From Aldrovandia affinis (Eukaryota > Chordata > Actinopteri > Notacanthiformes > Halosauridae): a stretch of 64,000 nt of DNA. A program made the position numbers and the translations under genes. This document shows, one piece after another, positions 47,222 through 60,800 of this stretch; the stretch's first letter is position 1, and each line of letters begins with the position of its first letter. The notes below the pieces were generated by a model that did no database searches, was not told the DNA's origin, and saw only the letters and a program-made list of their open reading frames with translations. The stretch lies in assembly GCA_029706075.1 (NCBI GenBank), contig JAINUG010000070.1, positions 1,411,500-1,475,499 of the forward strand. The letters run 5' to 3'.

Positions 47222-47925
47222 TTTCATCTAGGCCACACAACTCCTGGTCCAGGCCCTGGTGATCTCTGATGCTGGTGAGCTTAACGAGCTGTGCCATCAA
47301 GCCACTGCAACTGGTGCAGAATGCTGCCGCAAGTCTAGCGTTCAACCAACCCAAATTCACGCGTCACCCCACTACTCACTTCTCTGCACTGGCTCCCTAT
47401 CACAGCACGCATTACGGTTAAATCACTGGTTCTGGCCTATCAAGCCGCTAGAGGAACTGCTCCCTCCTACCTCCAGACACTCATCACACCCTACACTCCA
47501 GCCAGACCCCTCCACTCTGCCTCCTCTTGCAAACTGACTGTCCCAACCTTCCAGGCCCAAGGCACCCTTTCCTTGCCGTCTCGCCTCTTCTCTGTCCTGA
47601 CCCCTCGGTAGTGGAACGATCTTCCGTACTCGGTCAGGACCACGGAATCACTGGTCATCTTCCGCAAGACTCAAAACCCACCTTTTCAAACTCCACTACC
47701 ACTGAACTCTGTACATTTAACTAATTTAACTGTCATCACCACTGCTTACATGTTTACTACTGCATTTCATAATATGTACCCATGTTTAAAAAAACCAACT
47801 AAATAAAAATCTACTAACCTTCTCTTTCCTTGTGTTACAGGTACGGTACGCCAACATTGATGATTGATCTTACAATGTATAAATATAGAGTGTCTGCTAA
47901 ATGGCTAAATGTAAATGTAATAGAA
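47222..47925 (+). mobile_element. 5'-truncated L2-clade LINE, 3' end
   Basis: It starts inside the reverse transcriptase (LVQALVISDAGELN region), continues through the conserved 3' coding segment (TTCAACCAACCCAAATTCAC; CACTGGCTCCCTATCACAGC; GTGGAACGATCTTCCG) and ends with GTGTCTGCTAAATGGCTAAA TGTAAATG, the L2 3' tail with its short tandem repeat. Same family as the minus-strand fragment at 37290-38045. Not functional. Confidence 0.85.
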
Positions 47926-48064
47926 ATATGACCCAGCATGGCTGGAGCAACACCTGTCCAACAGAGGAGAAATCATCTAAAGGAACCCAGCTCAGGAGAG
48001 GCAGATGGGTCTGGATTCAATCAACATTAAACTTTGTTTAACTGACCTCATACTATTGTGTTGT

Positions 48065-48150
48065 ATTTTATAGAGCTGACTGTAAAGCACTTTGAGCTGC
48101 ATCATATGTATGAAAGGTGCTATAAAAATAAAGTGTATTATTATTATCTT
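48065..48150 (+). repeat. second LINE 3' end (TTATTATTATT tail)
   Basis: CTGTAAAGCACTTTGAGCTGCAT ... GAAAGGTGCTATAAAAATAA AGTGTATTATTATTATC is the widespread fish L2/Maui-type 3' end. It lies immediately downstream of the other LINE end and uses a different tail type. Confidence 0.7.
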
Positions 48151-48714
48151 TTATTCACTATTAAATACCAGTGTTACATATTACATTTAAAAAATGTCTG
48201 CACAAAAACAGTTTAGAGAGTTCCACAAAATGTGTTTGACTGAAAAAACATTTTTTCTGAGATGGGAATGGCACTCCCAAACCAGATCAGAAGTAGTTAG
48301 CCATTACAGGTCTTATTAGGAGCCGGTCAGCATAGCCACATTTTGGTGGCTTCCACTCAGTACTGACCTGGTACTCATAAGTTGTGAAATGGCTCAAACT
48401 GCTATGTGTTGGGAGTTCTATTTCCATCTCTGATTATTTATTTGTACATCAAATTTAAAGACAAACATTGATTGAATCAAGGCCAGGCTTTTCCTGCCTA
48501 CTACATGACACTGACACAAAGATGGAATTTATCATTTAAAGAAATTATAATTACTATTCATGGAAACAATTTCTGAAGGTTTTACAGAAAAATCTAGGGG
48601 GAAAAGGGAAGAAAGGCTTTATATATCAAAAATCATATAGCTCGTTGACAGGTGCTGTTCACGTTTTTATTCAAATACAGCAATACAAATTTTAAAAGAA
48701 CTTTGGTGGAAGTC

Positions 48715-48960
48715 CACAATGTAATGTATGTTACACTGACAAATTACAAACAAGTTCCTTTTTTTAAATAGTAAAATGTAGTAAATCTTACATCATCAAA
48801 TTACAAATTCATTTTCATTTTCCAATACAGTGCGTGTTACATTAACCCATTACAAACAAGTTCCTTTTTATTGTGAAATGTAGTGTGTTACATTATACAA
48901 TTACAAATAAGTTACTTTTATTGTAAAATGTACAATGTCGTTACATCATTCAATTACAAA
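48715..48960. repeat. degenerate ~60-bp tandem repeat
   Basis: Four to five diverged units share GTTACAT/ACTNNNAATTACAAA(C/T)AAGTTCCTTTTT and ATTGTAAAATGTA. Starts lie near 48728, 48795, 48838, 48890 and 48935. Located at the distal end of the probable JPH1 3'UTR. Confidence 0.65.
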
Positions 48961-51239
48961 GAATATTTTGTTCATTGTCAAAATACAGTTGTGCACACTT
49001 TAGAAAAATACCAACAGATTTTGGATTGTGCTCTGTAAAAATGCTTACAAATAGTATATAATCTATGTATAAATGACACCAACATGCCTTAAAAAACATC
49101 CCAAATACTGTCTCTTTAATACTTAACAATTACAGCTCTGAATGTCTTTTTACTGTGAAAATAGGAGAAAATAAAAACAAAACAGAAAAGCCATGTACAT
49201 AGCAGGATAAAGAAAAAGATCAACTTGTGACAAACAAACAAAAAAGCAAAAAAAACTTCAGAAATGCTATTACGATTTATGTCCTGACATTTTGAGAAAA
49301 TTTGGCTGTTTTCTAGATCTGAAACAGATTGCCTTTGAAAAAAAAGTAAATAAATAAAAACATGAGACACTGCTTTTTTTCACTGCATGTTCAGTTTTTT
49401 TCTCTTCTCTCCTCAAAGGCCTCACATACTGATGCAGCCTGAACAAACCTCTGTGAAAAACACCACTCGGTTACCGTTCTGCCTTCCACCTTCCACCTGT
49501 GGCCTACTTCCTCCTGCTCTCTTACACTCAACACTCGTCTCCCTCAACATGCTTCAGCAGGGCAGTTAAAACTCAACCATGCACTGACTACAACTCAACC
49601 CAAATCTCAACAAACACTGATAAGCTATTTATTTCAAGCCTTTCCTTGTTTGACCAACATTTTAAAAACATGTATATATACACTTTAATTGTATATATAA
49701 TATGCCCTGCCAACCAGTAATTGGCGGATGGCATACCTGCCATCCCAATGTATAAATAATGTATTTTCTTGATTTGATAAAGCATATAACAAATACATAT
49801 TTTGATAAATAAAATACAATAAAACAAAATCACCATGCTGTACCCGCAACAAAAGATGCAACAGTTACATCGACACGGCACGTTTTAAATAAATATCGCT
49901 CTAAAAGGACGACAGCCATCAGACTTGCTACGCTACAGAATTAAGACAGACACACTGCATCTTCAGTTTTTAAAACATTTTTTTTGCTCTCTGAGGTAAA
50001 CCATTACTTCCACTTAAAGACTTGAAATGCCAAAGGCCTAGCGGCTCTACCTGAATGTATTCAACACAAAGTTCCTGGGGGGACACACACACACACACGT
50101 TAATTCTGTATGGGAAGTTGAATTGCCACTCACACAAAAACATGCAAGCGAGCACAGGACCTGAGCTGGAGCTTCTACTTTTTGTTTATTTTGCTAATCC
50201 ATTCACCAGCCTTTCTCAGATTAAAATTTTATTAGCCACACTGGATGCAGAGATCAAAGTCATTCTTCAAGAACAATCCCATGCACAATCGTCTATGTTT
50301 ACGTTACAACATTACGACAATATTTATTAGTATTATACTTTCAAATTAATATATAACTCAATTTTATAAGACTTTTTTTTTCAAACTCACTTTGTGTTCC
50401 TAGCTACTTCAAATGTATGTATTCACCCACACAAGCAAACCAAACATTTTTTGTGCTGTCTGACATATCATTTAAATGTTTTTTTAATATTATAAATTAA
50501 CTTGACAAAATTAATTTGTACAATAGCTGAAATTATAAATAAATGATAAAAATTCTGACAACCTTTGTTGGCTACACTCCTCATTACAACATAAAATGTA
50601 TTGCACTTTAATTAATATTAGAATATTACTATAATGAATTTTATGAGGCTTCTCAAGTTACCATAACTAGGGCTCTTTACAAAATCCACTTCATCAGTTG
50701 GTTACACTCCAGGCATAAAATATTATATTTAATTTTTTGGCCGAGTATAAACAAAGTAAGTAAACAAACATAAAGAAAAACCCCCAAAAAAACAAAAAAC
50801 AAGGAACAAAACCCCCCAAAAACCCAAGACAAAATGTGGTTAAAACAGAACCATGCAGGAGCGTATTTAACCCCCCCCCCTGCAGGTAGGAGAAGCTAAA
50901 TGACGCCATGGTGATCGGATGATGGAGTAAGACAGGTGAGTGACGCTCCTAAACCTGTGCTGTTTCTCCCAGCGAGCAGCGGGGGGAGACCCTGAGCCTG
51001 GCCTCCCACCACGCCCGCCCAGGGGCCTCAGAACAGCATTCCGCTGCCAGCTGATACCTCACATCTCCCCGCTAAAACGTCAGACGGCAAAACAGCACAG
51101 CAGCTGTTCGCTTCCGTCAACTAAAAGTGCATATCCGTACATTTCCCATTACAGATCCCCCCCAACCCCCTCACTCCCCCCTTCCAGCCCAGGTATTGCA
51201 GCCAAGCACTTGAGAGATCAGGGCTTGGATCAGCAGATT

Positions 51240-51271
51240 TATGTGTGTGTGTGTGTGTGTGTGTGCGTGTG
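51240..51271. repeat. (TG)n microsatellite
   Basis: About 13 TG dinucleotides with one CG interruption. Confidence 0.85.
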
Positions 51272-51823
51272 TTTTTATTATTTTATTATTTCCATAATTA
51301 TTTTTTGTCCTGCCCTCCCAGTGCCTGCTCACTTCGGCTTTCACAGGAACCTAAAGGATGAGCCACAAATCACGGAAAGGGAGCGCCGTGGAGCCTCCCC
51401 CCAGGCTGAATGTTCCGCGTCTCGTCTTGTGTCTCTCTCTCTCCCACTCCTGGGTCTCACTCTATTTCCAGTCCTCCTTTTTTTCGCCTGAGCTTCAGAC
51501 TGACCGGCGCCATTTTGTTAAGGCCGTTGACACGACTTGCAGAGAATTAGGGCCTAAGCCACTAGTTTTCATGACTTCACTGAAGGGTCAAAACAGTTAG
51601 AAGGTTAGCCAAGTAATTATGTTGAATCACATTCAGGTATAGCTTAATGTATACATATATATAAATATTTAACACATAAATATATAAAATGAGGGCATTT
51701 TTACACTTAAAACTTTTTTCTGAAAACATTAAAAGAGAAATAAAACAGCTGAACAAGAAGACAAAAATAACCCTCAGAACAAACTGATTGATGGAACAGC
51801 GCTTACCTGAGGTGTGGAATCGG

Positions 51824-54800
51824 TCAGGTCAGGAAGTGGACAAAGATAATGGCTAAACCAATATTCAGGAGCATTACGAGAGCAACCAAGATGGAATTTG
51901 GACCCTGTGAAGTAAGAAGACACACCAAAGCTTCATGTGAGTGAACAGTGAACTCATTTTAGCCAACTGAACCACCTCCTCCGAGATGGAACTCGCCAAG
52001 CCGTCCACCATAACTCTGACACACAGAGCTGTTTCCCTGGGGGGAGGCAGCCAATTGCCGCCCCCAAACGGGACTCCCGGCCAGAGCCGGGCTGGCGCAG
52101 CCTGGGTTTGAGTAGGCAGTGGGCACTCTGCACTTAGAACAATTGCGCCACTCGGGGTCCCTGATTTAATCTTTTTATCTCAATTTGGAATGCCCAGTTG
52201 TATTTGTAGGCTGGTCTCATCGCTGCAACATATTCTTTCAATTTTCTGTCAGAGTTCCTCTGTCAGAGTTCCTCTCTGAAACGCATGCTACCAGTTGCTG
52301 CCCAGTTTATGCTCTAAAACATTCTATTGCATATTTTTGAGTAAAGAAAACAAAAAACCATGAATCACACCGGATTGAATTCTTAATTTATATAGGTGCA
52401 ATGCCAATATTATTCGACCTGAGAGAAGAATATCATTATGGATTGAAATGTCCGATGTACAAGTAAATAATATAAAAGTCATTATAGCAGACCCTGTTTA
52501 TGGTACTTGCTTGACCTTATGTAGTGCACTTATCACGAAAATCTATTATTTTACCTGACTATTTTCATTTGCCTCATTCCAAGCCAATCATAGACAAAAG
52601 CAGGACTATTCAAGCTTGCACATTAAAATCTAAGCAGGTGAAAAGATTCATCATTTCATTATTTACCTTTTTTTGTTTTCTAAATGTATAGTTTCAAAAT
52701 GTTTCCCTGTTTTTCTCCCAATTTGGTTGGATAGTTAGTGGTCTAACCCTCCCCCACGAGTCCGCTGACCATCCTCCAGATGCATGGCAGATCCGCCTCC
52801 TCTACGACGGAACCCGACCACAGATGCCCTTCCGCTTCTCGACAAACTCGTGCCGGCTCACCCTCCGCCCTCTCCCTGGGGCGGACAGCCAAATGCCACC
52901 CCTGATCAGGGCTAACGGCCAGGGCCAGTCAGGCAGAGACGGGTTTCGAACCGTGTCCCTGATAGGCAGCCACACTTGTATTGGACCAGCCAAGATACGG
53001 TGCGTTAGACCACTAACTATCCGCTGCTCCTCTATTTCCCTTTTTTTTTTTAAAAACATTTATTTCAGATTTTCCCCCCTTTTTCTCCCAATTTGGTGGC
53101 CAATTGTACCCTCTATTTCTTCTCCTCCCCCACAAGCCCGCCGCCCGTCTCTACAGGACAAGCCACTAGGTAGATTACAGATGACGTCACATCTCTTCAC
53201 TGCAGTGGCACGAACTCCATATGGTGGTCAAGTAAACACAATTAGTGGAGTTGAGGCATAGTCACACACAAAAATGCCATATGCTTCCGTTGTTTATGGT
53301 TGTTCGAATCAATCTAACTGAGAAAGAAACATACGTTTTTATCTAGTACCAAAAGTTATTCTTCATAAAGGGGAAAAATTTAAAGAAAATGCAAAACAAA
53401 CGGCAGGAGATATGGCTGGCAAACCTGCACCTTTCCTCTGGAAAGTATTAAACTTGTATTAAACTTTCCTTTATTATGTAACGTTAGAAATTTTTCTTTG
53501 TAGCTTTGTTTCCCAGTAACTGAACAACAGTATGAAATGCCATTAATGAGTTGACGTGTTATGTCATGTTGTCACTTGTTGCTAACGTTAGTTGTTAGTT
53601 GTTGCTATGTTAGCTAGTTGTTTATATGCTCAAAGACGTTGATATTTTACTAATCTCACAATGAGTTTTGCGATCCCTATGGCTAAATGCGTTTTCATTT
53701 ACTCTCTTGATAGATTTGTTATTTTTAAGCAATGTTGTGTTGTTTCATTTGCTTTTCATTTGCTTTTTTTTATGTCGCTAGAACATTAATGGGAACTTAT
53801 AAACTGAACATATATATGTGGTAGCACATGGTCTACATATTACAACTGCTCACAATTTGTATTTAACTTAAATCAATGTTACTTTCATTTAGCAAATCCC
53901 AGTTCCATGACAGCTGCAAGTGACAGCTTGTAGCTGTCACGGTGAGGCTCCCATGTATGGCCACTTTAGGGTTTGCCTCCTTAAATGTAATCAATACGTA
54001 ACATAAACACAATAAGCCAAAACAACGAAATAGTGCTTTGATAGATTGAGAAAAACAACGTCTGTATAGCAAATAGTTAGCTATATCCACAGACTTGACA
54101 GCGGGCAAATCTTTTTATTTACAAATAATTTATTGTGAAAAATCATTCCTTTTCTCACAAAAAAGTCGTTATTTAGTTTATATCTCTCTCGAACATTGGC
54201 TTCAAAACTGTTAACATAAACTGAGTACTGCTCGTTGCCTCCTTCCGTGATTTTACTTCCTCACCACCAACTAGGGGAGCGCGTGTCAGAACAGTCACGT
54301 GACTGTAAACAACAGTAATAAATACATTTTAACAAACCTAAGACGACAGTTGTTTTATCTCTGAAAGTTTACCAACATTATTAATTATAATAATAATAAT
54401 AATAATAATAATTAAATTAAATTAAACTCACAGATTCCTCCTCGACAACATCACAGATTTCCATGCTGGCTTTCTTGGTCTCGGCAAGACTCTTTGGCTT
54501 GAGGGATTCCTGTTTTCTGAGCTTTGGCTCGGGCTTGCTGTCTTTGGCTGCTGGCTTTGCCAGGACAGGCTTCGGGGTGGGGGCCCGAAAGGGCCTGGTG
54601 GGCTGGGGCCGGGGTGCCCGGGCCAGGGCGGTAGGGCTCACGATAAGACCCCCCACCTCTTCTGGCTCCTCAGGTGGGATCTGCACGTCAGCCATCACCA
54701 AGTAACTGTGGTACTGCATGTGCAGCTGCCCGTTGCCTGGGCTTACGGCGTTGTGCACCGGCTCTGCCTTCTTGGGAATCTTCGACGGGGTCAATTCCTG

Positions 54801-57800
54801 TCTCACGGACGTCCGGGAGGGCGCCTTGACGATGGGGGCGGGGGCAGGCGGGGCTTCGATGGCCGGGGGCCGACTTGGCTTGGTGGCGGGGACGCTGTTG
54901 TGTTGGTGCTTGTTGCTGGCATGGGGCGAGGGTGGGGGTGTGGGGCCGGGGCTGTGGGTGGGGGTATGCGTGGGGGTTGTGCCTTTCCGGTAGAAGTGTG
55001 GGCTTCCCGATGGAGATTTCTCCTTCTTCTCTTCTGGGATCTCCTTAATCTCCATAGGATCGCTGAACCTCTGTTTGATATAATCTGGTCCTGAAGAAAG
55101 AGAAAGAGTAAAGATGACAAAAAACCCAATTAAACTGCCTTTAAGACATCGATGCTCATTACTGTATGGGGATCACATATCCATTCGAGACAGCCAGCCC
55201 AAACAACCAGGACAGAGTGGCGAGCATCTTTCAACCCTTATCTAGATAGCCCAAAGATAAAAAGTGTGAATTGCATTATAGACCAAGGGTCGGGCATACT
55301 GAATTCCAATGTACCACATTGTACTCCCTGCTCACCTTCAGTAGAATTTTCTGGAACTATACAAGTAGGATAGAGAATACAGGTGTGGCATGAGCTGTGC
55401 TCTTGCGTTTCCTGCGCTCTTGCATTTCCTGCGTGTTTTTGATGCTTTTGCCACTTAATGGGCAGTGTAAACAGAACGTACTGAGAGTGTTGCATCTATC
55501 TGCGGAAGACTCTGTCCTTGGAAACAGTTCAGGAGCTAGATCTGGTGAACAGGAGGCAAATAAGACCTCTCAGGAGATTTTCTGAGCAGCTTTCTTCCAA
55601 ATGAGCTTCCCCCTAATTTACAATGCCAAAAGCCCCAAAGAAAACCTGGATCACTGAACGTGATGAGATCCAACACAATAGTGATGAAGTGTGACCTATG
55701 TCCGTGAGGAAGAGCAAGGTCAGCAGCGTCGACTCGACTGATGAAAAGATGTTTGTCGACATCCAGGGTCCTGCTTACAACTGGTGAGTAGCTACCAGTC
55801 AGCTGGTGTGTGGAAGGGCTGGCTCTGCCACCAGAAGACTCCAATAAGGTGTAAATCCTGTGATGTACCCTTGTGCTTAGTAGCAAAGAGGGACTGCTTC
55901 AATGACTGGCACAACCAAAATAACCTATAGTCCTTCCTGTGTTGCCTGACTAAATAACACTAACAGACACTGTAAACTGTTATATGCAGGGCAGACAATT
56001 GTCAGAAGTGTAATTTTCTCTTGGGTAAAAATATTTGTTATATTATTTAAATATTATTATAATATTTATATATTATTAATTTTTATCTTGGTGCAATATT
56101 TTGATACATTTGATTTATTTTGCTTATGTTGACAGCTGTTGCTGGATTTGTTGAAAAGCTGATAATGTTAAATGCCTGTTGGTTACTTTTTTACCTTTGC
56201 AAAAAAAATGTGTGTGTGTGGCTCATAGGCAACAACATGCCACAGAAATGAATTGGGCCACTTGGAGACATTAGAAGATACTTTGAGCTATCACATTAGT
56301 ATCTGTTTTGTAAGCAAGATAATGACACATAATGGGTTGGGTGATAGAAACAGGTTTTTTACAAATCATTTTCAGAAATCATTGGGCACATTTGGCCACC
56401 TTGGAAAGGTTTTGGGACACTTGGAGCCATCTGTGACACCACTCACTAAAAACTCTCTAGTTCATGAGTCTTTGGGTCTAGAAGTCTAATGGTTTAAACA
56501 CACTTAGTTTACATGTTGGCAAGCACAAAATTCCATAGGTCTATTGCTTTTCAAACATGACTTTCAACACAAGAAAACTATACCATGTTTATTTGTTGTA
56601 TGTTTCTTTGATACTTTATAGCTTTGTCGTGTCCACATGCTATATGAACTGCAAGGTGTTTCCTTTAAAATGATACTAAACTTAGGTATGTGGCCATCAA
56701 AGTTATTGAGCTACAAATTGTTATATTTGGATATGTCGAAATAGGTGGGAATTCAAAAATAGTGGGTGACGGTTAAGGGGTTACATGTAACCACAACGCT
56801 ATGGTCAAGCCTTGTACCGTGAAATAATGAATAAATAAAAGAGTTAACGGTGAGCTGCTCTCCTATTTGTAGGCACTGCAATCAGAATGCTCCTGTCACA
56901 AACACGTTCCAGAACATTCTTTACAAAATATTCCATAGGTCAATGGTAACCATTGGCCAAGCGCCCGCATTGGATAAGAAAAAGAGGGAGAGAGAGAGAG
57001 TGGGTGAACCACGCAGAGCCTGGTTTCCCATGTGAGCCAGTGAGGCTCCTCACCATGCATCATATTCCCATGACGCCAAAAGGATATTCTCAGCCTCGGC
57101 TCTCTGCTCCAGTGAATGTAAATTTGAAGTATGCGTGCACGTCAAACTCCCTCCACCACAGTGGTGTTCACTCTTGTTCTTGGAGAGCTGCAGAATATGC
57201 TGGTTTTAGTTTTTTGCCTTAAAATACGAAAACCGATTCAGACCCAAGAAACCAGGTGTGGGGAGTTAACTGTGTATTCAGCTGCTCGAACTGATCAGCA
57301 CTCTCCATTGGCAAGAGCCAATACCACTGAAACATCACATAATTAGGATGCCTTTAATATACTGAAAAGCTCCTGTGCCAATTTCTACATCCCAGCAGCA
57401 CGGCAATTAACTGAGACCAGCCTAACAACGGTAAACACTACAGGCCTCTATGATTTAAAAATAATTAAGGCAATAGATATTGAAGAACAAACACATAAAA
57501 CTATCTGAATATGAAGATGTTGCCATAAGATTAACTATTTTACATCTATCATACGTCAATGATGGAGATCTCAATTCAAGGCAATATACCAACAACTGAG
57601 CTGCTAACTAGACCCTTCACATGGGTATGTCATAACAACAATTTGTAGTATATATATTGCAGTGCCACTTGGGGTGGGGTGACCCTCAAGGACCTTTTCA
57701 GAGGGTGTAGGCGATTGAAGAAATCCGGAGGAGGCAGTTTTCCAAACAAACAATATGTTTATTAAACAGATTGTTTTACAAAAACCACAAAAAAGTAATC

Positions 57801-60800
57801 GGGGAAACAAAACACAGAGTCTTTATCCGTAATCCACTGTCAGAAATCCAATTCAGTTCCTCAACCAATCCGAAAAGCAATCCAAAACAATCCTCTAATA
57901 CTCTCTCACTAATTTACCACACAATTCCCTTCCAGTATTCTGCTAATTCTGTGGGGAAACGGTGTGTCTTTTATTTTCCCCCAAATTGGCTTCAGCTGCC
58001 AGTAGTCCCAATTGTTTCACTTGCTTCAGCTGGTGTGGGCTGTAGTCCTGATAGCTCTAGAGCAGGGGTGGGCAATCTTACCCTGTGTGGGCCGGTGTGG
58101 GTGCAGGCTTTTGTAAGCATGGACATGATTTTAATGTAATGACAGACAGTATTATAATTTCAAAGGGAATAGTATTTCCTTTGCAAGTAATTGTATTTAA
58201 AACAAAATAAATCAATTTATATAATGGATAGAGTAGCCTACCCAGTGCACAGGCTACGGATATAAGTAGCAGGCTATCAAATACGTTACTGGAATTTCCA
58301 TGCCAGCTGCCTAACAATTTCATCTTGGAGAGTTGTTATACTATAGTAGTTTGCTAGTTTGTTATCTGCCTCATTGGTGTGATCAATGTCCATTGAAATT
58401 AATTGGCTAGCTAACTAGTTTCATGGAAACACAGCGTCAGACTAGCTGTTGATGATCCAACGTTAGCAAGCCAACTAACGTTAGTTAGCTACCTACATAG
58501 GCTAATATAAGCAGCTTGACTAAGCTGTTTCCCGGCTTGCTGCTACATATGCAAAAATTCTGTTAAAAACTGAAGATTTTTTAGAAGCCTAAATGGCTAG
58601 CTATCAATCATTGAGTATGAATGAAATCTGCAGGAATTGTAGCCTATACTGTGGCTAAAAAATATTTTGAAACGGTCTCATGGTTTTGAAAAAAAACCCC
58701 TATGTAAATCCGTTTTATAAAATAATATTGAGATGAATATTCTTTTATATGAATATTGACATGCCTAGGGGGTTGTAGGTAACTTACTTGGCTTTCACTT
58801 GGTACCTGCCAACTAGCAAGCTAGCTACTATGACTGGTGATGGACAGTGATAAATAGCTGTCGCAGTGGGGGAAAGAATTCCAGAGTAACATTTTTTTTT
58901 CTATAAAAGTATATTTTCAAAGATAAGATCTTTAGAGACATGCGCTGCTGTGCCATAGCAACCTCATAAAACAGTCAGTAAAACCTTGGAGAGTGCTTAC
59001 GAAATTTTTAGCATAACACATATTTAACCATTTTTATTATTTTATATCAAATACCATGCTATACCACCAACTCGGTTATTACGAAGGAAGAAAATGTTTA
59101 TGGTATGATAATCATCAATTCTGACACCGTGGTATACCGTCAAATCGGTATACCATAACATCCCTAGTTATAAGCCCAGTTCCCTAACCGTTATACTACA
59201 CCGCCACCCCCGGTCCTAATCAGTGCTGGTAGATTTTTTCGAGCTGCCTTGTGAACGCAATGAAAACTACTTGCAACTAGTGATGGGAAAATCAGGTGTC
59301 ACCACACCAAAAATTGTCAGAGCTACATTTATCTGTCAATCACTGACTTGTTTGAACCAATCAAAAAAACAGAAAAATATGATTGATTCAAATGAGTGAG
59401 TTTGTGGTGGCATATGGTAGCTCCACCCATTCTGAACTCACCAATCTATTGTTTGTGAGGAAAAAATGAACAGCATTTAATTGTAGAATCAAACTTTAGG
59501 ACAAATGTTGACTGAATTCAAGCCATACTGTACAAATCAGATGTTTCTATCCAGGAGCTACTTAAAATGCACAAGATAATTACCATAAATACAATATTGA
59601 ATAAAATCTAAAATGTTCTGTAACAGCGAGATATATATTTAATGTAGCAGTGAGATATGATTTTTAAAACAATTCAGATGGATCCATATCCAAAAACCAG
59701 AGACAGAGGGAGTGCGAGGGTCAAATTCCCAATCTGATTATGGTGTTCACATGGCAAGCTTTCTGTATCCGATTGCTCTGTAAGTCACATTTGAAAAGGA
59801 TCTTGGGTGCAATGCTAATGTGTTCAATCTAATTCTCTAAGGCCTCTGAAAAGCCACTCGGAGCCATCTTGCACCTCTACAATCAGCCCTAGTTTAATTT
59901 GTGAAGCTGCATTTGCACTGTGTAAAGAGAATTTATAAGCGTCAAACCATAACAGAGCTAATCAATCCTGTCCTTCTGGAGATCTAGCAGGACTTTTCTA
60001 TGCAGCTGTATTCATTTCAACAAAATTAAATATAGATATCATATAATGCTTAATATAGATATAATACATATATCCTGGCTGGGTGGGCCACACTGCAAAC
60101 ACATAAACAAAATCAAAAGGAAAAATATTAAAAACAATTCCAATTCACAATTCTGCCAAAAAAAGGTTTGTCACTTTTAGGTTTGTCAACTGCTTGGGAT
60201 GTTGTTTGTCTGTGGGTGAGCAGTGTTGCCGGTCCACCCTGGAGATTTTGTCATGTTAATCTTTGAAACAGCACAGCCAGTGTAGTGCATTTCAACCTTT
60301 GTTTGTAATTTAATTAAAGCCTTAAAGTGTTGTAACACTTTGTTCAGAACTGTGCCGGACACATTGATAATGTTGGCTTGAGTGATGAACCGAGTTTTGT
60401 TTTTGGCAAAGGTTGTGGGCAAATAATAAGGAGAACATTTGTTGAACTCACAAGAACTTCTACCTCTACTTGTACAGAAAACATCCTTTCAGAAAACATC
60501 CAGAGTGACAATGAGTGGGATCACAAAGATAGCAACAGAGAACAAAGTGTAGAACGAATGTCATATTAATAAATCAAGAACATATGGCAACAAGTTTAAA
60601 TAATACAAAAATACAAAGAACGTTAAAGGAATGAAAGACAGAAAACTATAGATGAGGGTCAAAAGCACGGTGTTGGGGGGCTGTGTGGATGGGCCCGCTG
60701 AAGGAATGGACAGCTGCTCACGGATGATCCAGACCAAGAGCAAAAGTATTCCACCCCCCCTCGCCAACCCCCCGCCCTCTGGCCAGCCGCACAGAGAGTC

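Larger units (their letters stand above)
48650..51823 (-). other. JPH1: probable JPH1 3'UTR
   Basis: The stretch lies downstream of the JPH1 stop codon (51824-51826). A minus-strand AATAAA at 48666-48671 is a plausible distal polyadenylation signal; others closer to the stop (near 51272) are possible. The DNA is AT-rich with little repeat content except the degenerate tandem repeat at 48715-48960, (AC)n at 50078-50098 and (TG)n at 51240-51271. Frames in it (50940-51491, 49588-49881) have no family features. Extent is inference. Confidence 0.45.

Noticed and set aside
50940-51491. A 183-residue ORF.
   Set aside because: It spans a (TG)n microsatellite and C-rich DNA in the probable JPH1 3'UTR, with no domain or splice support.
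52802-53261. ORFs of 85 and 145 residues.
   Set aside because: They come from the antisense SINEs at 52700-53165.
54463-55094. Plus-strand ORFs of 80-128 residues.
   Set aside because: Shadows of the GC-rich JPH1 exon on the minus strand.
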